Assembly: GCF_001975665.1 (NCBI RefSeq)
Contig: NZ_CP019419.1
Location: forward strand, 868,001-932,000
DNA length: 64,000 nt
Direction: 5' to 3'
DNA from: Polaribacter reichenbachii
GTDB lineage: Bacteria > Bacteroidota > Bacteroidia > Flavobacteriales > Flavobacteriaceae
Shown here: positions 33,782 through 43,606 of the stretch, piece by piece
Layout: every line of letters begins with the position of its first letter
How positions within the stretch are numbered: the stretch's first letter is position 1
Translations under genes and position numbers: made by a program
The notes under the pieces: generated by a model
What the model was told of the DNA's origin: nothing
The model's input: the letters and a program-made list of their open reading frames with translations, nothing else
Database searches by the model: none

Positions 33782-36265
33782 ATGAAGTTAAGAATACCAT
33801 ATTACAAAATTATTTTATTACTATTATTTATCTCATTTTCTTGCCATTCTCAAGAATCAAAAAATGATAAATCTATAGCAGATCTCAATTTTAATACAGA
33901 CTGGTTATTTCAAAAAGGTGCTATAAAAGAAGGTGCTTCTATAGACTTAAACGACACAAAATGGAGACAATTGAATGTACCTCATGATTGGGCAATTGAA
34001 GGGCCTTTTGACAATAAACACAATGCAAGAACTGGTGGACTCCCTGTAGATGGTGAAGCTTGGTATAGAAAACATTTTACCATCTCTAAAAAAAATAAAA
34101 ACAAGTGCATTTCTATTGAATTTGATGGCGCTATGAACGAAGCAAAAGTTTGGTTAAATGGGGTTTTTATAGGCGAAAGACCTAATGGTTATATTGGTTT
34201 TGAATTAGATTTAACAGAACATATTAAATTTGGTAAAGACAATGTTATTGCTGTTCAATTATCGCCAAAAGACTTGGCTGCAAGATGGTATCCAGGAGCT
34301 GGTATTTACAGAAATGTTCGTTTAAAAATCAATGAACCTATACACATTCCACAATATGGAACTTTTGTAACTACACCCAAAATTACTAAAGAAAATGCTG
34401 TTGTAAACATTGAAACTAAAATAGAAAATCACCATAAAAAAAGTGAAAATGTAGTTTTAAAAACGGTAATAAAAAATGCAAACGGTACAATTGTTTCTAT
34501 GAATTCTTCTAAAATTAAAGTAGAAAAAGCAACCACAAAAAATATTGAATTGACTATTTCAAAGCCTGAATTGTGGGATATTACAAACCCTGTTTTATAT
34601 ACAGCTGTAAGTAGTATTTATAAAAATAATGTTTTAATTGATGAATATCTTACAGAATTTGGTATCAGAACCATAGCTTTTGATAAAAACAATGGCTTTT
34701 TATTAAATGGCAAAAAAGTTGAATTAAATGGAGTTTGTTTACATCACGATCAAGGCCCTTTAGGTACAGCAATTAATTACAGAGCCAAAGAAAGACAAAT
34801 GCAAATTATGCAAAGTATGGGGGTAAATGCATTAAGAACAAGTCATAATCCTCCATCACCAGAAATTTTGAAAGTGTGCGATAAATTAGGAATCGTGGTA
34901 ATTGTAGAAGCTTTTGACGAATGGAAATTAGGAAAAGTACCAAATGGCTACAATCGTTTTTTTGATGATTGGCACGAAAAAGATTTAAGAGATATGATTA
35001 AAAGAGATTGTAATCATCCTTCTGTAATTATGTGGAGTATTGGTAACGAAATCTTAGAACAAAGTAAAAAGGATGGTTGGCAAATCACCAAAAAACTAAA
35101 TGATATTTGCCATGATGAAGATAATTCTAGACCAACAACTGTTGGCTTTAACTACTATCCTGCTCCTTTTAAAAATAATTTAGCTCAATATGTAGACATT
35201 GTAGGTATGAATTATTGGCCAGAAAATTACAATGAAATTCTTACCAAAAATCCAAATATGATTGTATATGGCTCAGAAACTTCGTCGCAAACTAGTAGTA
35301 GAGGCGTTTATCATTTACCAATTAAATTTAAAGAAAAACACGAAACAAACCACGTTTCTAGTTACGATGTAACTGTTGGGCCACCTTGGGCTTATGCACC
35401 AGATATTGAGTTTGATGCACAAGAAAAAGCACCTAAATCTTTAGGTGAATTTCTTTGGACAGGCTTCGACTATTTAGGAGAACCAACACCTTATGGAGGT
35501 AGAGATAATTCTACAAATGGTTATTGGAACGATGATTGGCCATCGCGTTCTTCTTATTTTGGCCCTGTAGATTTAGCTGGTTTTCCTAAAGACAGATACT
35601 ATTTATATCAAAGTCAGTGGACAAAAAAACCAATGGTTCACGTTTTACCTCATTGGAATTGGGAAGGCAAAGAAGGTGAAGAAATTCCTGTTTTTGCATA
35701 TACAAATGCAGAAGAAGTTGAGCTCTTTGTAAACGGAAAATCTTATGGTAAAAAGGTAAAAGGTAAAGATTTTACAATGATTCCTTCAGAATATCACTTC
35801 TTTAAAAAAGGGATGTACAAAACTAAATATCGCCTTTCTTGGCAAGTACCTTATCAACCAGGAAGCTTAAAAGTTGTCGCTTATAACAAAGGAAAAAAAG
35901 TAGCTGAAAAAGAAATAAAAACTGCGGATAAAGCTGCTAAAATTAAACTAACTGCAGATAGAAGTTTAATCAATGCAGATGGCAAAGATTTATCTTACAT
36001 CACCGTAAAAATTGAAGATAAAAACGGCAATTTTGTTCCTTTAGCTAATAATCTTATCAAATTTAAAATTGAAGGAAAAGCTACTTTAGCTGCTGTTGGT
36101 AATGGAGATCCTACTTCTTTAAAATCTTTTCAAATTCCAGAAAGAAATGCTTTTAATGGCTTGTGTTTGCTAATTGTTAAAGCTACAGAAAAAAGTGGAG
36201 AAATTAAGATTACTGCAACATCAAAAGGATTAGAATCGAAAACGATTATCTTAAAAAGTAAATAA
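33782..36265 (+). CDS. GH2 family glycosidase, beta-galactosidase-like (first of three)
   Basis: 827 residues from ATG 33782, which yields signal peptide KIILLLLFISFSCHSQ; ATG 33749 is an alternative with an unlikely leader. Layout: sugar-binding domain (LNVPHDWAIEGPF, SIEFDGAMNEAKVWLNG), Ig-like domain, TIM barrel from about residue 310. Acid/base Glu423 in IMWSIGNE and nucleophile Glu499 in VYGSETSS. C-terminal Ig-like domains follow (LTADRSLINADGKDLSY). It likely removes terminal beta-D-galactose from galactan oligosaccharides in the periplasm. The stop overlaps the next start (36265), so the GH2 genes are coupled. Confidence 0.9.
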   Translation: MKLRIPYYKIILLLLFISFSCHSQESKNDKSIADLNFNTDWLFQKGAIKEGASIDLNDTKWRQLNVPHDWAIEGPFDNKHNARTGGLPVDGEAWYRKHFTISKKNKNKCISIEFDGAMNEAKVWLNGVFIGERPNGYIGFELDLTEHIKFGKDNVIAVQLSPKDLAARWYPGAGIYRNVRLKINEPIHIPQYGTFVTTPKITKENAVVNIETKIENHHKKSENVVLKTVIKNANGTIVSMNSSKIKVEKATTKNIELTISKPELWDITNPVLYTAVSSIYKNNVLIDEYLTEFGIRTIAFDKNNGFLLNGKKVELNGVCLHHDQGPLGTAINYRAKERQMQIMQSMGVNALRTSHNPPSPEILKVCDKLGIVVIVEAFDEWKLGKVPNGYNRFFDDWHEKDLRDMIKRDCNHPSVIMWSIGNEILEQSKKDGWQITKKLNDICHDEDNSRPTTVGFNYYPAPFKNNLAQYVDIVGMNYWPENYNEILTKNPNMIVYGSETSSQTSSRGVYHLPIKFKEKHETNHVSSYDVTVGPPWAYAPDIEFDAQEKAPKSLGEFLWTGFDYLGEPTPYGGRDNSTNGYWNDDWPSRSSYFGPVDLAGFPKDRYYLYQSQWTKKPMVHVLPHWNWEGKEGEEIPVFAYTNAEEVELFVNGKSYGKKVKGKDFTMIPSEYHFFKKGMYKTKYRLSWQVPYQPGSLKVVAYNKGKKVAEKEIKTADKAAKIKLTADRSLINADGKDLSYITVKIEDKNGNFVPLANNLIKFKIEGKATLAAVGNGDPTSLKSFQIPERNAFNGLCLLIVKATEKSGEIKITATSKGLESKTIILKSK

Positions 36266-38811
36266 TGAAAAAGCTAATAACTCTTATTGCAGTACTTACC
36301 TTATTTTCTTGTGCTAAAGAAGATACTGGTAGAATTGTAGAAAATTTTAATGATAATTGGAAATTTTCTCTAAACCAAAAAGGTGATTTTTCTAATGCAA
36401 AAACAAAAGACACTTCTTGGCAAACCTTAAATGTTCCTCACGATTGGAGCATTGAAAAAGGCTATCAAAAAGATGGAAAAACAGCTGCAAGTACTGGTTT
36501 TTCTGTTGGCGGAATTGGTTGGTACAGAAAACATTTCACATTAAAAAAAAGTGATAAAAATAAAGAAATAAGTATTTTATTTGATGGTGTTTACAACAAT
36601 TCTAATGTTTGGATAAATGGACACTTTTTAGGTAAAAGACCAAATGGATACAATTCATTTTCTTACGATTTATCAAAACATTTAAATTATGATGGTTCAG
36701 ACAATGTAATTGCTGTAAAAGTAGATAGAAAAGCCTATGCAGATTCGCGTTGGTACACAGGTTCTGGAATTTACAGAAAAGTAAGACTAATAAAAAAATC
36801 GCCTATAAACATTGCTCAATGGGGTGTACAAATTACAACTCCAGAGGTTTCTTCGAATACTGCTAAAATCAACATTAAAACAACTATTAAAAGTGATGGA
36901 AAAGCTGATAACAACTTATCATTAAACTATAGCATTCTAGACGAAAATGGTTCTGAAATTGCATCAGAAAAATCAATTTTAGGTGATAAATTTAAAATTA
37001 TTTCTAAAGAAATTAAAATTCAAAACCCTAAATTATGGTCTACAGAAAAAGGAAATTTATACACGTTAACTGTTTCTTTATTTAAGAATGATAAATTAAT
37101 AGACAATACATCAGAAAAATTCGGAATTAGAACTTTTAAATTTACTGCGGATAAAGGCTTCTTTTTAAATGGCAAAAAACTAAAAATAAAAGGGGTTAAT
37201 TTACATCACGATGCAGGTGCAGTTGGTGCTGCAGTGCCAAAGGGAATTTGGGAATATCGTGTAAAGAAATTAAAATCGATTGGTGTAAATGCAGTTCGTT
37301 TTGCTCATAATCCACATTCTAAAGAACTCTTAGAAGTTTGTGATGAGCAAGGAATTTTAGTAATGAACGAAGCTTTTGATGAATGGAATGTTCCCAAACT
37401 AAAAAGTAAAAAATATTTGGGTGATAATGCAGCCACAAAAGAATCTTCAAAAGCCTATCCTGCTTCTTTTAATGAATGGGCAGAACGTGATTTAAAAGAT
37501 TTAATTCGCAGAGATTTTAATCATCCTTCTGTATTTATGTGGAGTATTGGTAATGAAATAGAATGGACATTTCCTCACTATTCAAAAACTTATAATGATG
37601 TAAATGGATCAAGTGGTGCTCAAGGTTATGAACAAGTACCAAACTACGATTACAAAACTGTAAAAACTGCTTTTGATAAAAATATTGACGGCGAAGATCC
37701 TTTAGTAAAAATTGCAAAACAATTGGTTGCTTGGGTAAAAGAAGAAGACACTACAAGACCAGTAACTTGTGGTAGCGTGTTGCCTTCAGTTGGTATGGTA
37801 AGTGGTTATGGAACTGCTGTAGATGTATATGGCTACAATTACAGAGCTGCAGATTATGATGCTGCACATAAAGAATACCCAAATTTAAAAATCTTAGGAT
37901 CAGAAAATTGGGGAAGCTATAATGAATGGAAAAGCATTAACGAACGCGATTTTGTTTCCGGAATTTTTGTGTGGACAGGGTTTGCATATTTAGGCGAAGC
38001 TGGTCCTTGGCCAAGAAAAGGTTTAAATATTTCTTTCTTCGATTTTGCTGGTTTTAAAACACCAAGAGGTCATTTTTACGAAACTCTTTGGATTGAAAAA
38101 CCAAAAGTATATATGGTTACAACTCCTGCAAAAGAATCAGAATTTTCGTTTCATAAAAAAGAAGGTTGGAAGTTTGATATGCAATTAACTGCACCTCCTG
38201 TATGGAATATGTTACGAAAATGGGAATGGTACAAAGTAAACTCTAAATGGAAATACAAAACTGATGAAGAAATAGTTGTACAAGCATACACAAACTGTGA
38301 GGAAGCAGAGCTCTTTTTAAACAATGTATCTTTAGGAAAACAAAAATTAGCAGATGTTATAGAAACCGATCATATTTTAAAATGGTTAGTGCCTTATAAA
38401 AATGGTGAACTAAAAATTGTAGGCTATAATAAGGGTAAAAAAGTTGATGAATATTTCTTAAACACCCACAATGATAAAGTTGCTAAAATTGATATTTCAT
38501 CTACAAAACAAACTTTAAAAGCAGATGGCACAGACGTATCTGTAATTACCATAAAATTGTTAGATAAAAACGGAAATCTAATTATTGATGCTGATAAAGA
38601 AGTTACTTTTAAATTATCTGGACCTGCAAAAAATATTGGTATAGACAATGGTTGGGAAATGAATACGCAATCTCATAAATCAAACTCAACTATAACTCAC
38701 AATGGTAAAGCTATTTTAATTGTTCAGGCTACAAAAGAGCGAGGAGAAATTAAGGTTTCAGCAACATCATCAACTGTTAAATCAAAAGATTTAAAAATAT
38801 CAGCTGAATAA
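36265..38811 (+). CDS. GH2 family glycosidase (second of three)
   Basis: 848 residues with lipoprotein signal LITLIAVLTLFSCAKED. Same domain order as the preceding gene: LNVPHDWSIEKGY, the SILFDGVYNNSNVWING motif, GRT-type Ig domain, barrel with acid/base Glu431 (FMWSIGNEIEW) and nucleophile Glu547 (LGSENWGSY). C-terminal bacterial Ig-like domain (STKQTLKADGTDVSV). It has an insertion after SIGNEIEWT shared with the third copy but absent from the first, so copies two and three are the closer pair. Substrate preference cannot be read from sequence. Confidence 0.9.
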   Translation: MKKLITLIAVLTLFSCAKEDTGRIVENFNDNWKFSLNQKGDFSNAKTKDTSWQTLNVPHDWSIEKGYQKDGKTAASTGFSVGGIGWYRKHFTLKKSDKNKEISILFDGVYNNSNVWINGHFLGKRPNGYNSFSYDLSKHLNYDGSDNVIAVKVDRKAYADSRWYTGSGIYRKVRLIKKSPINIAQWGVQITTPEVSSNTAKINIKTTIKSDGKADNNLSLNYSILDENGSEIASEKSILGDKFKIISKEIKIQNPKLWSTEKGNLYTLTVSLFKNDKLIDNTSEKFGIRTFKFTADKGFFLNGKKLKIKGVNLHHDAGAVGAAVPKGIWEYRVKKLKSIGVNAVRFAHNPHSKELLEVCDEQGILVMNEAFDEWNVPKLKSKKYLGDNAATKESSKAYPASFNEWAERDLKDLIRRDFNHPSVFMWSIGNEIEWTFPHYSKTYNDVNGSSGAQGYEQVPNYDYKTVKTAFDKNIDGEDPLVKIAKQLVAWVKEEDTTRPVTCGSVLPSVGMVSGYGTAVDVYGYNYRAADYDAAHKEYPNLKILGSENWGSYNEWKSINERDFVSGIFVWTGFAYLGEAGPWPRKGLNISFFDFAGFKTPRGHFYETLWIEKPKVYMVTTPAKESEFSFHKKEGWKFDMQLTAPPVWNMLRKWEWYKVNSKWKYKTDEEIVVQAYTNCEEAELFLNNVSLGKQKLADVIETDHILKWLVPYKNGELKIVGYNKGKKVDEYFLNTHNDKVAKIDISSTKQTLKADGTDVSVITIKLLDKNGNLIIDADKEVTFKLSGPAKNIGIDNGWEMNTQSHKSNSTITHNGKAILIVQATKERGEIKVSATSSTVKSKDLKISAE

Positions 38812-38824
38812 ACTTTTTTGTAAT

Positions 38825-40009
38825 ATGACCAATTCAAAATTTTTACTTTTTATAATTTGCTTTGTTTCAATTATTTCTTGTTCTAAAAAAACAGAAGAAA
38901 GTTATGGTTATAAAGTGAATAAAATTGCGGCTAAAACTAAAGTTTTTGAATTAATTTCTAAAAATGGCGATAGTAGAATAGCCATTGCTCCCAAAATACA
39001 AGGTAAAATTTTAACCAGTACATATAGTGGTTTTAATGGCGCAAGTAATGGTTGGTTAAATAGCAATATTTTTGATGAAGAAAACCCAGATTTAGCAGCA
39101 ATTGGTGGTGAAGAACGTGTTTGGTTTGGTCCTTTAGGTGGCCAACATTCTTTTTATTATCAGCAAAAAAAACCATTATCTGAAGACAATTGGCAAGTTC
39201 CTAAAAGCCTTAGTACAGAAGCTTATAAACTCAAGCTTTTTACTAAAGAAAAAATAGTTATGTCTAAAAAAATGAAGCTTACTAATTTTATTGGCACTCA
39301 ATTCGATTTTGAAGTATTTAGAAAAATTAAGTTGATAAATAAAGAGCAATTAAGAAAGAATTTAAGTTTAAAAATCAATAAAAACCTAATGTATGTTGGT
39401 TATGAAACCGAACACAGCATTCAAAATCTTGGTAAAGAAAAATGGACTAAAGAAACAGGTTTAGTTTCTATTTGGAGTGCTGGTATGTTTAAAGGTTCAG
39501 ATAAATCTGTTGTTATTTTACCCTTAACAAAGGATGTAGAATTAGATTCAATTTATCAATATATGGGTAAACTAGATAAAAGCAGATTACAAATAAAAAA
39601 CAAAACTGTATTGTTCAAAGCAGATGGAAAATACAGAAGTAAAATAGGCATTCCTAATAAAATTGCAACTCCTATTTATGGTTGCTATATCAAAGAAAAA
39701 CAACAATTAATAATTGTTCAATATCATCAAACAACACATCAATTGTTTTCAAATTCTAAGGTTAGCATTCAAAACAATCCTTATCTAGGAGAAGTAATTC
39801 CTATTTACAATAATGGTCCAATGGATTATGCTAAAACAAACGAAACTAGTTTTTTTGAGTTAGAATCTACATCGCCTTTTTTAGAACTAGAACCTTATCA
39901 ATATTCTTCTCATTACCATAGAGTTTATCATTTTTCTGGTGATGAAAATGAGTTGAATAAAATTTCAGAACAACTTTTAGGAATCGCTTTAAAAGATTGT
40001 TCGTTATAA
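38825..40009 (+). CDS. Uncharacterised PUL lipoprotein (DUF6786-like?)
   Basis: 394 residues, lipoprotein signal LLFIICFVSIISCSKK. The body has long beta-rich stretches: DSRIAIAPKIQGKILTSTYSG, GEERVWFGPLGGQHSF, and PYLGEVIPIYNNGPM near the end, and ends in FFELESTSPFLELEPYQ followed by a histidine cluster SSHYHRVYHF. This pattern recalls galactose mutarotase-like folds and a Bacteroidota family I believe is DUF6786, uncertain. It sits between two GH2 genes, 13 bp after one and 10 bp before the next, so it is part of the galactan pathway and may be a mutarotase or binding protein. Confidence 0.65.
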   Translation: MTNSKFLLFIICFVSIISCSKKTEESYGYKVNKIAAKTKVFELISKNGDSRIAIAPKIQGKILTSTYSGFNGASNGWLNSNIFDEENPDLAAIGGEERVWFGPLGGQHSFYYQQKKPLSEDNWQVPKSLSTEAYKLKLFTKEKIVMSKKMKLTNFIGTQFDFEVFRKIKLINKEQLRKNLSLKINKNLMYVGYETEHSIQNLGKEKWTKETGLVSIWSAGMFKGSDKSVVILPLTKDVELDSIYQYMGKLDKSRLQIKNKTVLFKADGKYRSKIGIPNKIATPIYGCYIKEKQQLIIVQYHQTTHQLFSNSKVSIQNNPYLGEVIPIYNNGPMDYAKTNETSFFELESTSPFLELEPYQYSSHYHRVYHFSGDENELNKISEQLLGIALKDCSL

Positions 40010-40019
40010 AATAATACAA

Positions 40020-42545
40020 ATGAAAAGATCAAATCAAAAGAACTTAATTTTATTGGCTATTCTCTGTTTTTTAGCTGCTTGTAATTCAACACAAAAAGAG
40101 GAAGCAAGAGTTACAAAAGATTTTAATTTTGATTGGGAGTTTTATTTAGAAGATGATGAAAATCAAAATAAAGATGCACTTTGGCAACCAGTAAGATTGC
40201 CTCACGATTGGAGTGTGGAACATTCTTTTACGCAAGAAAACACTTCTGGTGCAACTGCATTTTTACCTGGAGGAATTGGTTGGTATAAAAAAGAATTTAC
40301 GCTCCCTAAAAATGCAAAAAACAAAACCACTTGGATTGAGTTTGATGGTGTATATTCTAACTCAGAAGTATGGATTAACAATAATTATTTAGGCAAAAGA
40401 CCTTATGGTTACATTCCGTTTAAATACAATTTAACCCAGTATTTAAAATACGGAGAAACCAACGAAATTAAAGTAAAAGTAGATAGATCTGCCTATATAG
40501 ATTGCAGATGGTATCCTGGTTCTGGAATTTATAGAAATGTAAAATTAGTAACCACCAACAAACTCCACATTCCACAATGGGGCACTTTTATCACATCAAA
40601 TAAAGTTGATAAAAAAGAGGCTTTGATTGCTATAAATACTGCTATAAAAAACGAAGCCACTATACATAAAAAAGCCACTTTAAAAACCACTATTTTTTAT
40701 GATGGTAATGAGGTATCTTCTACTGCATCAAAAATTTCTTCGGATAAAAATTCTTCAAAATATATACAACAAGAAATAAAAATAACAAACCCTAACATTT
40801 GGGATGTTGAGCACCCTAATTTATACACAGTAACATCAGAAATTATTCTAAATGATCAAATTATTGACAGAAAAGAAACAGTTTTCGGAATACGAAGTTT
40901 TTCTTTTGATAAAAACAAAGGCTTCTTTTTAAACGGAAAAAATTTAAAAATAAAAGGAGTTTGTTTGCATCACGATGCTGGTTTAGTAGGTGCTGCTGTG
41001 CCTATTGGTGTTTGGCAAAGAAGATTAGCAACTCTAAAAAAAGCTGGCATAAATGCAATTAGAACTGCTCATAATCCTCCATCAGAAGAATTTTTAGATT
41101 TATGTGATAAAATGGGCTTTTTAGTACAAGATGAAGCTTTTGATGAGTTTAACAATCCTAAAGACAAAAAACACAATTACAATCAGCAAAAAGCAGATCC
41201 TTTAACTGCGGGTTATACCAACCATTTTACAGAATGGTCAGAAAGAGATCTTAAAAACATGGTTTTGAGAGATCGAAATCATCCATCAATAATAATGTGG
41301 AGTATTGGAAATGAAATTGAATGGACGTATCCAAATTACGGGAAATCTACCGGTTATTGGGGTGCCAACAAAGTTGGTGATGTTAACTATTATTATGATG
41401 AACCACCTTTATCCGTAGAAAAAATTAAAGCCAATTTTACTAAGGAAAAACAAGGTGAATACAATTTGGCTGCTACTGCAAAAAAACTGTCTAAATGGGT
41501 AAAAGAAATAGATACAACAAGACCAGTAACTGCAAATTTGGTGATTCCTACAGTGAGTAATTTTTCTGGTTATGCAGATGTTTTAGATTTAGTTGGGTTA
41601 AGTTATAGACAAGCTGTTTATGATTATTCGCACAGAAATTATCCGAATAAAACATTTATAGGCACAGAAAATTGGGCAAAATATCACGAATGGAAAGCCA
41701 TTGAAAATAAAGATTATATTTCTGGTATTTTCTTATGGACTGGTATTGATTATATGGGCGAATCTAGAAATTGGCCTAAAAAAGGAAGTGGAAGTGGTTT
41801 GTTAGATTTTGCAGGGTTTAAAAAACCAGCATACCATATGTTTAAAACACTTTGGAACGATGAATCTCATATTTATATAACTACGCAAACGCAAGAAAAA
41901 TCTCCTTATAAATTTGATATTAAAAGCGGAAAAGTTGTAGAAAAAGAAAAAGGTTGGTCTAAAAAACAAAAATGGGGATGGCAAGATGTAAACGAACATT
42001 GGAACTATAAAAAAGGAGATAAAATTGCAGTTGAAGTTTATACCAACGAATCAGAAATAGAGTTGTTTTTAGATGATAAATCTTTAGGAATTCAAAAATT
42101 AAAGGATGTAGAAGATCATATTTTAAAATGGATTGTTCCTTATTCTGAAGGTAATTTAGTAGCTAAAGCTGTAAATTTTTCTAATAAAACTTCTATATCG
42201 ACTGCAAAAGAGTTTAATATGTTAAGCTTAAAAGCGGATACTAAAGAGATAAATGCAAATGGTTATGATGTTATACATTTTACTGTTCAATTAAAGGATA
42301 AAAATGGAAATTTGATTAAACATCAAGACCAAGAAATTGAGTTTATAATTGATGGAAATGTAAAATTATTAGGAGTAGATAATGGTAGTTCTACAAACAT
42401 TCAAGATTATCAATCGAATAAAATAATTACATCAAAAGGGAAAGCATTGCTTATTTTACAAGCAAATTTTGAAGCTTCATCTATAAAAGTAAAAGCAGTT
42501 TCTAAAAAGATAGAAAGCGAAACAATTGAAATAAATATAAAATAA
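40020..42545 (+). CDS. GH2 family glycosidase (third of three)
   Basis: 841 residues, lipoprotein signal NLILLAILCFLAACNST. LPHDWSVEHSF, WIEFDGVYSNSEVWINN and WYPGSGIYRNVKL mark the sugar-binding and Ig-like domains. Barrel with acid/base Glu432 (IMWSIGNEIEW) and nucleophile Glu550 (GTENWAKY). C-terminal Ig-like domain (KADTKEINANGYDVIHF). Overall strongly similar to the second GH2. It is the last gene of the plus-strand operon and converges on the lactonase gene with 14 bp between stops. Confidence 0.9.
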   Translation: MKRSNQKNLILLAILCFLAACNSTQKEEARVTKDFNFDWEFYLEDDENQNKDALWQPVRLPHDWSVEHSFTQENTSGATAFLPGGIGWYKKEFTLPKNAKNKTTWIEFDGVYSNSEVWINNNYLGKRPYGYIPFKYNLTQYLKYGETNEIKVKVDRSAYIDCRWYPGSGIYRNVKLVTTNKLHIPQWGTFITSNKVDKKEALIAINTAIKNEATIHKKATLKTTIFYDGNEVSSTASKISSDKNSSKYIQQEIKITNPNIWDVEHPNLYTVTSEIILNDQIIDRKETVFGIRSFSFDKNKGFFLNGKNLKIKGVCLHHDAGLVGAAVPIGVWQRRLATLKKAGINAIRTAHNPPSEEFLDLCDKMGFLVQDEAFDEFNNPKDKKHNYNQQKADPLTAGYTNHFTEWSERDLKNMVLRDRNHPSIIMWSIGNEIEWTYPNYGKSTGYWGANKVGDVNYYYDEPPLSVEKIKANFTKEKQGEYNLAATAKKLSKWVKEIDTTRPVTANLVIPTVSNFSGYADVLDLVGLSYRQAVYDYSHRNYPNKTFIGTENWAKYHEWKAIENKDYISGIFLWTGIDYMGESRNWPKKGSGSGLLDFAGFKKPAYHMFKTLWNDESHIYITTQTQEKSPYKFDIKSGKVVEKEKGWSKKQKWGWQDVNEHWNYKKGDKIAVEVYTNESEIELFLDDKSLGIQKLKDVEDHILKWIVPYSEGNLVAKAVNFSNKTSISTAKEFNMLSLKADTKEINANGYDVIHFTVQLKDKNGNLIKHQDQEIEFIIDGNVKLLGVDNGSSTNIQDYQSNKIITSKGKALLILQANFEASSIKVKAVSKKIESETIEINIK

Positions 42546-42559
42546 AATTTAAAAAAATC

Positions 42560-43606
42560 TTATAAAAAGGCAATACAAACACCAGATTTCACCAAAGTTG
42601 TTCTGTTTTTTTCTATCAATGTTCCATCATTTTTAATTTGATAAACAACGGTTTCATCAGAATCTTGTAAACAGGCAATTAACCATTTTCCAGAAGGCAA
42701 AATATGAAACTCACGCAAGGTTTTTCCGTTTGTAAATTGATAGTCTAACAATACCAAATCATCTACCAGAATACTAAAAATAGTAATGGCATCTAAAGTT
42801 CTGTTGGCAGCATATAAAAATTGTTGATTCGGATGAATTCTTAAGGCAGAGGCACTTGGTGTTTCCGAAAAATGTTTAGGCAAAGATTGCACATATTTTA
42901 TAGGAATGTACTTTTCTTTTTCTTCTTTTAAAATGGCAATTTCCCCAGTTAATTCGCCAATGCAATAACCTAATTTTCCATTTTCCGAAAATACAATATG
43001 CCTTGGTCCAAAACCTTTTTTAGTTATAATATCTTTTTCTTTTATTGATAAAAAACCATTGTCTATATTATAAGTTTTAATAGCATCAATACCTAAATCT
43101 GCTACGTAAAGTTCTTTTTTCTTCGGATGAAATAACACTTGATGTGCGTGTGCCATTTCTTGTCTTTCTTTATTTACACTAGAACCCTTATGTGTAAAAT
43201 GGTGTGTTTCTTTTAGCAGCCTACCATTAACATCTACTAGAAAACGAGAAACACTTCCAGAGCCATAACAAGCTAAAAAAACGGCATTATTCTTATAACT
43301 AATATGGCAAGGTAAACTACCCTCAATTGCTAACTCATTTAAATAAGTTAAAGAAAAATTACTTTCAATTCTATATGCTTTTACAACCGGATTTTTCTCA
43401 CGTACAACTTCTGTAAACGTATATAAAAACTGCTTGCAATCTGAAATTACCAAATAACCAGGGTTTCTAGTTTTGGTAATATGAAGAAGACTCAATGCAC
43501 CTGTATTTTCATTAAAACTGAGTGTATAAATCCCTTCTGAATGTCCACCAAAAGTGGGCGTTAACATTTCTGTATAACCCCCAATAAAAAGTATCGTATT
43601 ATTCAT
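42560..43606 (-). CDS. Lactonase family beta-propeller protein (6-phosphogluconolactonase-like)
   Basis: 348 residues from ATG 43606 (MNNTILFIGGYTEMLTP); a start at 43642 would add a foreign leader. Seven-bladed propeller features: GHSEGIYTLSFNENTG, ARHARHEVLFHP-like AHAHQVLFHPKKKELYVADLG, GPRHIVFSENGKLGYCI, ASALRIHPNQQFLYAANR. No signal peptide, so cytoplasmic. The family hydrolyses sugar lactones. Last gene of the GH43 operon, overlapping it by 8 bp, so it may hydrolyse an aldonolactone formed from a released sugar such as L-galactose or xylose (inference). Confidence 0.82.
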   Translation of the reverse strand: MNNTILFIGGYTEMLTPTFGGHSEGIYTLSFNENTGALSLLHITKTRNPGYLVISDCKQFLYTFTEVVREKNPVVKAYRIESNFSLTYLNELAIEGSLPCHISYKNNAVFLACYGSGSVSRFLVDVNGRLLKETHHFTHKGSSVNKERQEMAHAHQVLFHPKKKELYVADLGIDAIKTYNIDNGFLSIKEKDIITKKGFGPRHIVFSENGKLGYCIGELTGEIAILKEEKEKYIPIKYVQSLPKHFSETPSASALRIHPNQQFLYAANRTLDAITIFSILVDDLVLLDYQFTNGKTLREFHILPSGKWLIACLQDSDETVVYQIKNDGTLIEKNRTTLVKSGVCIAFL

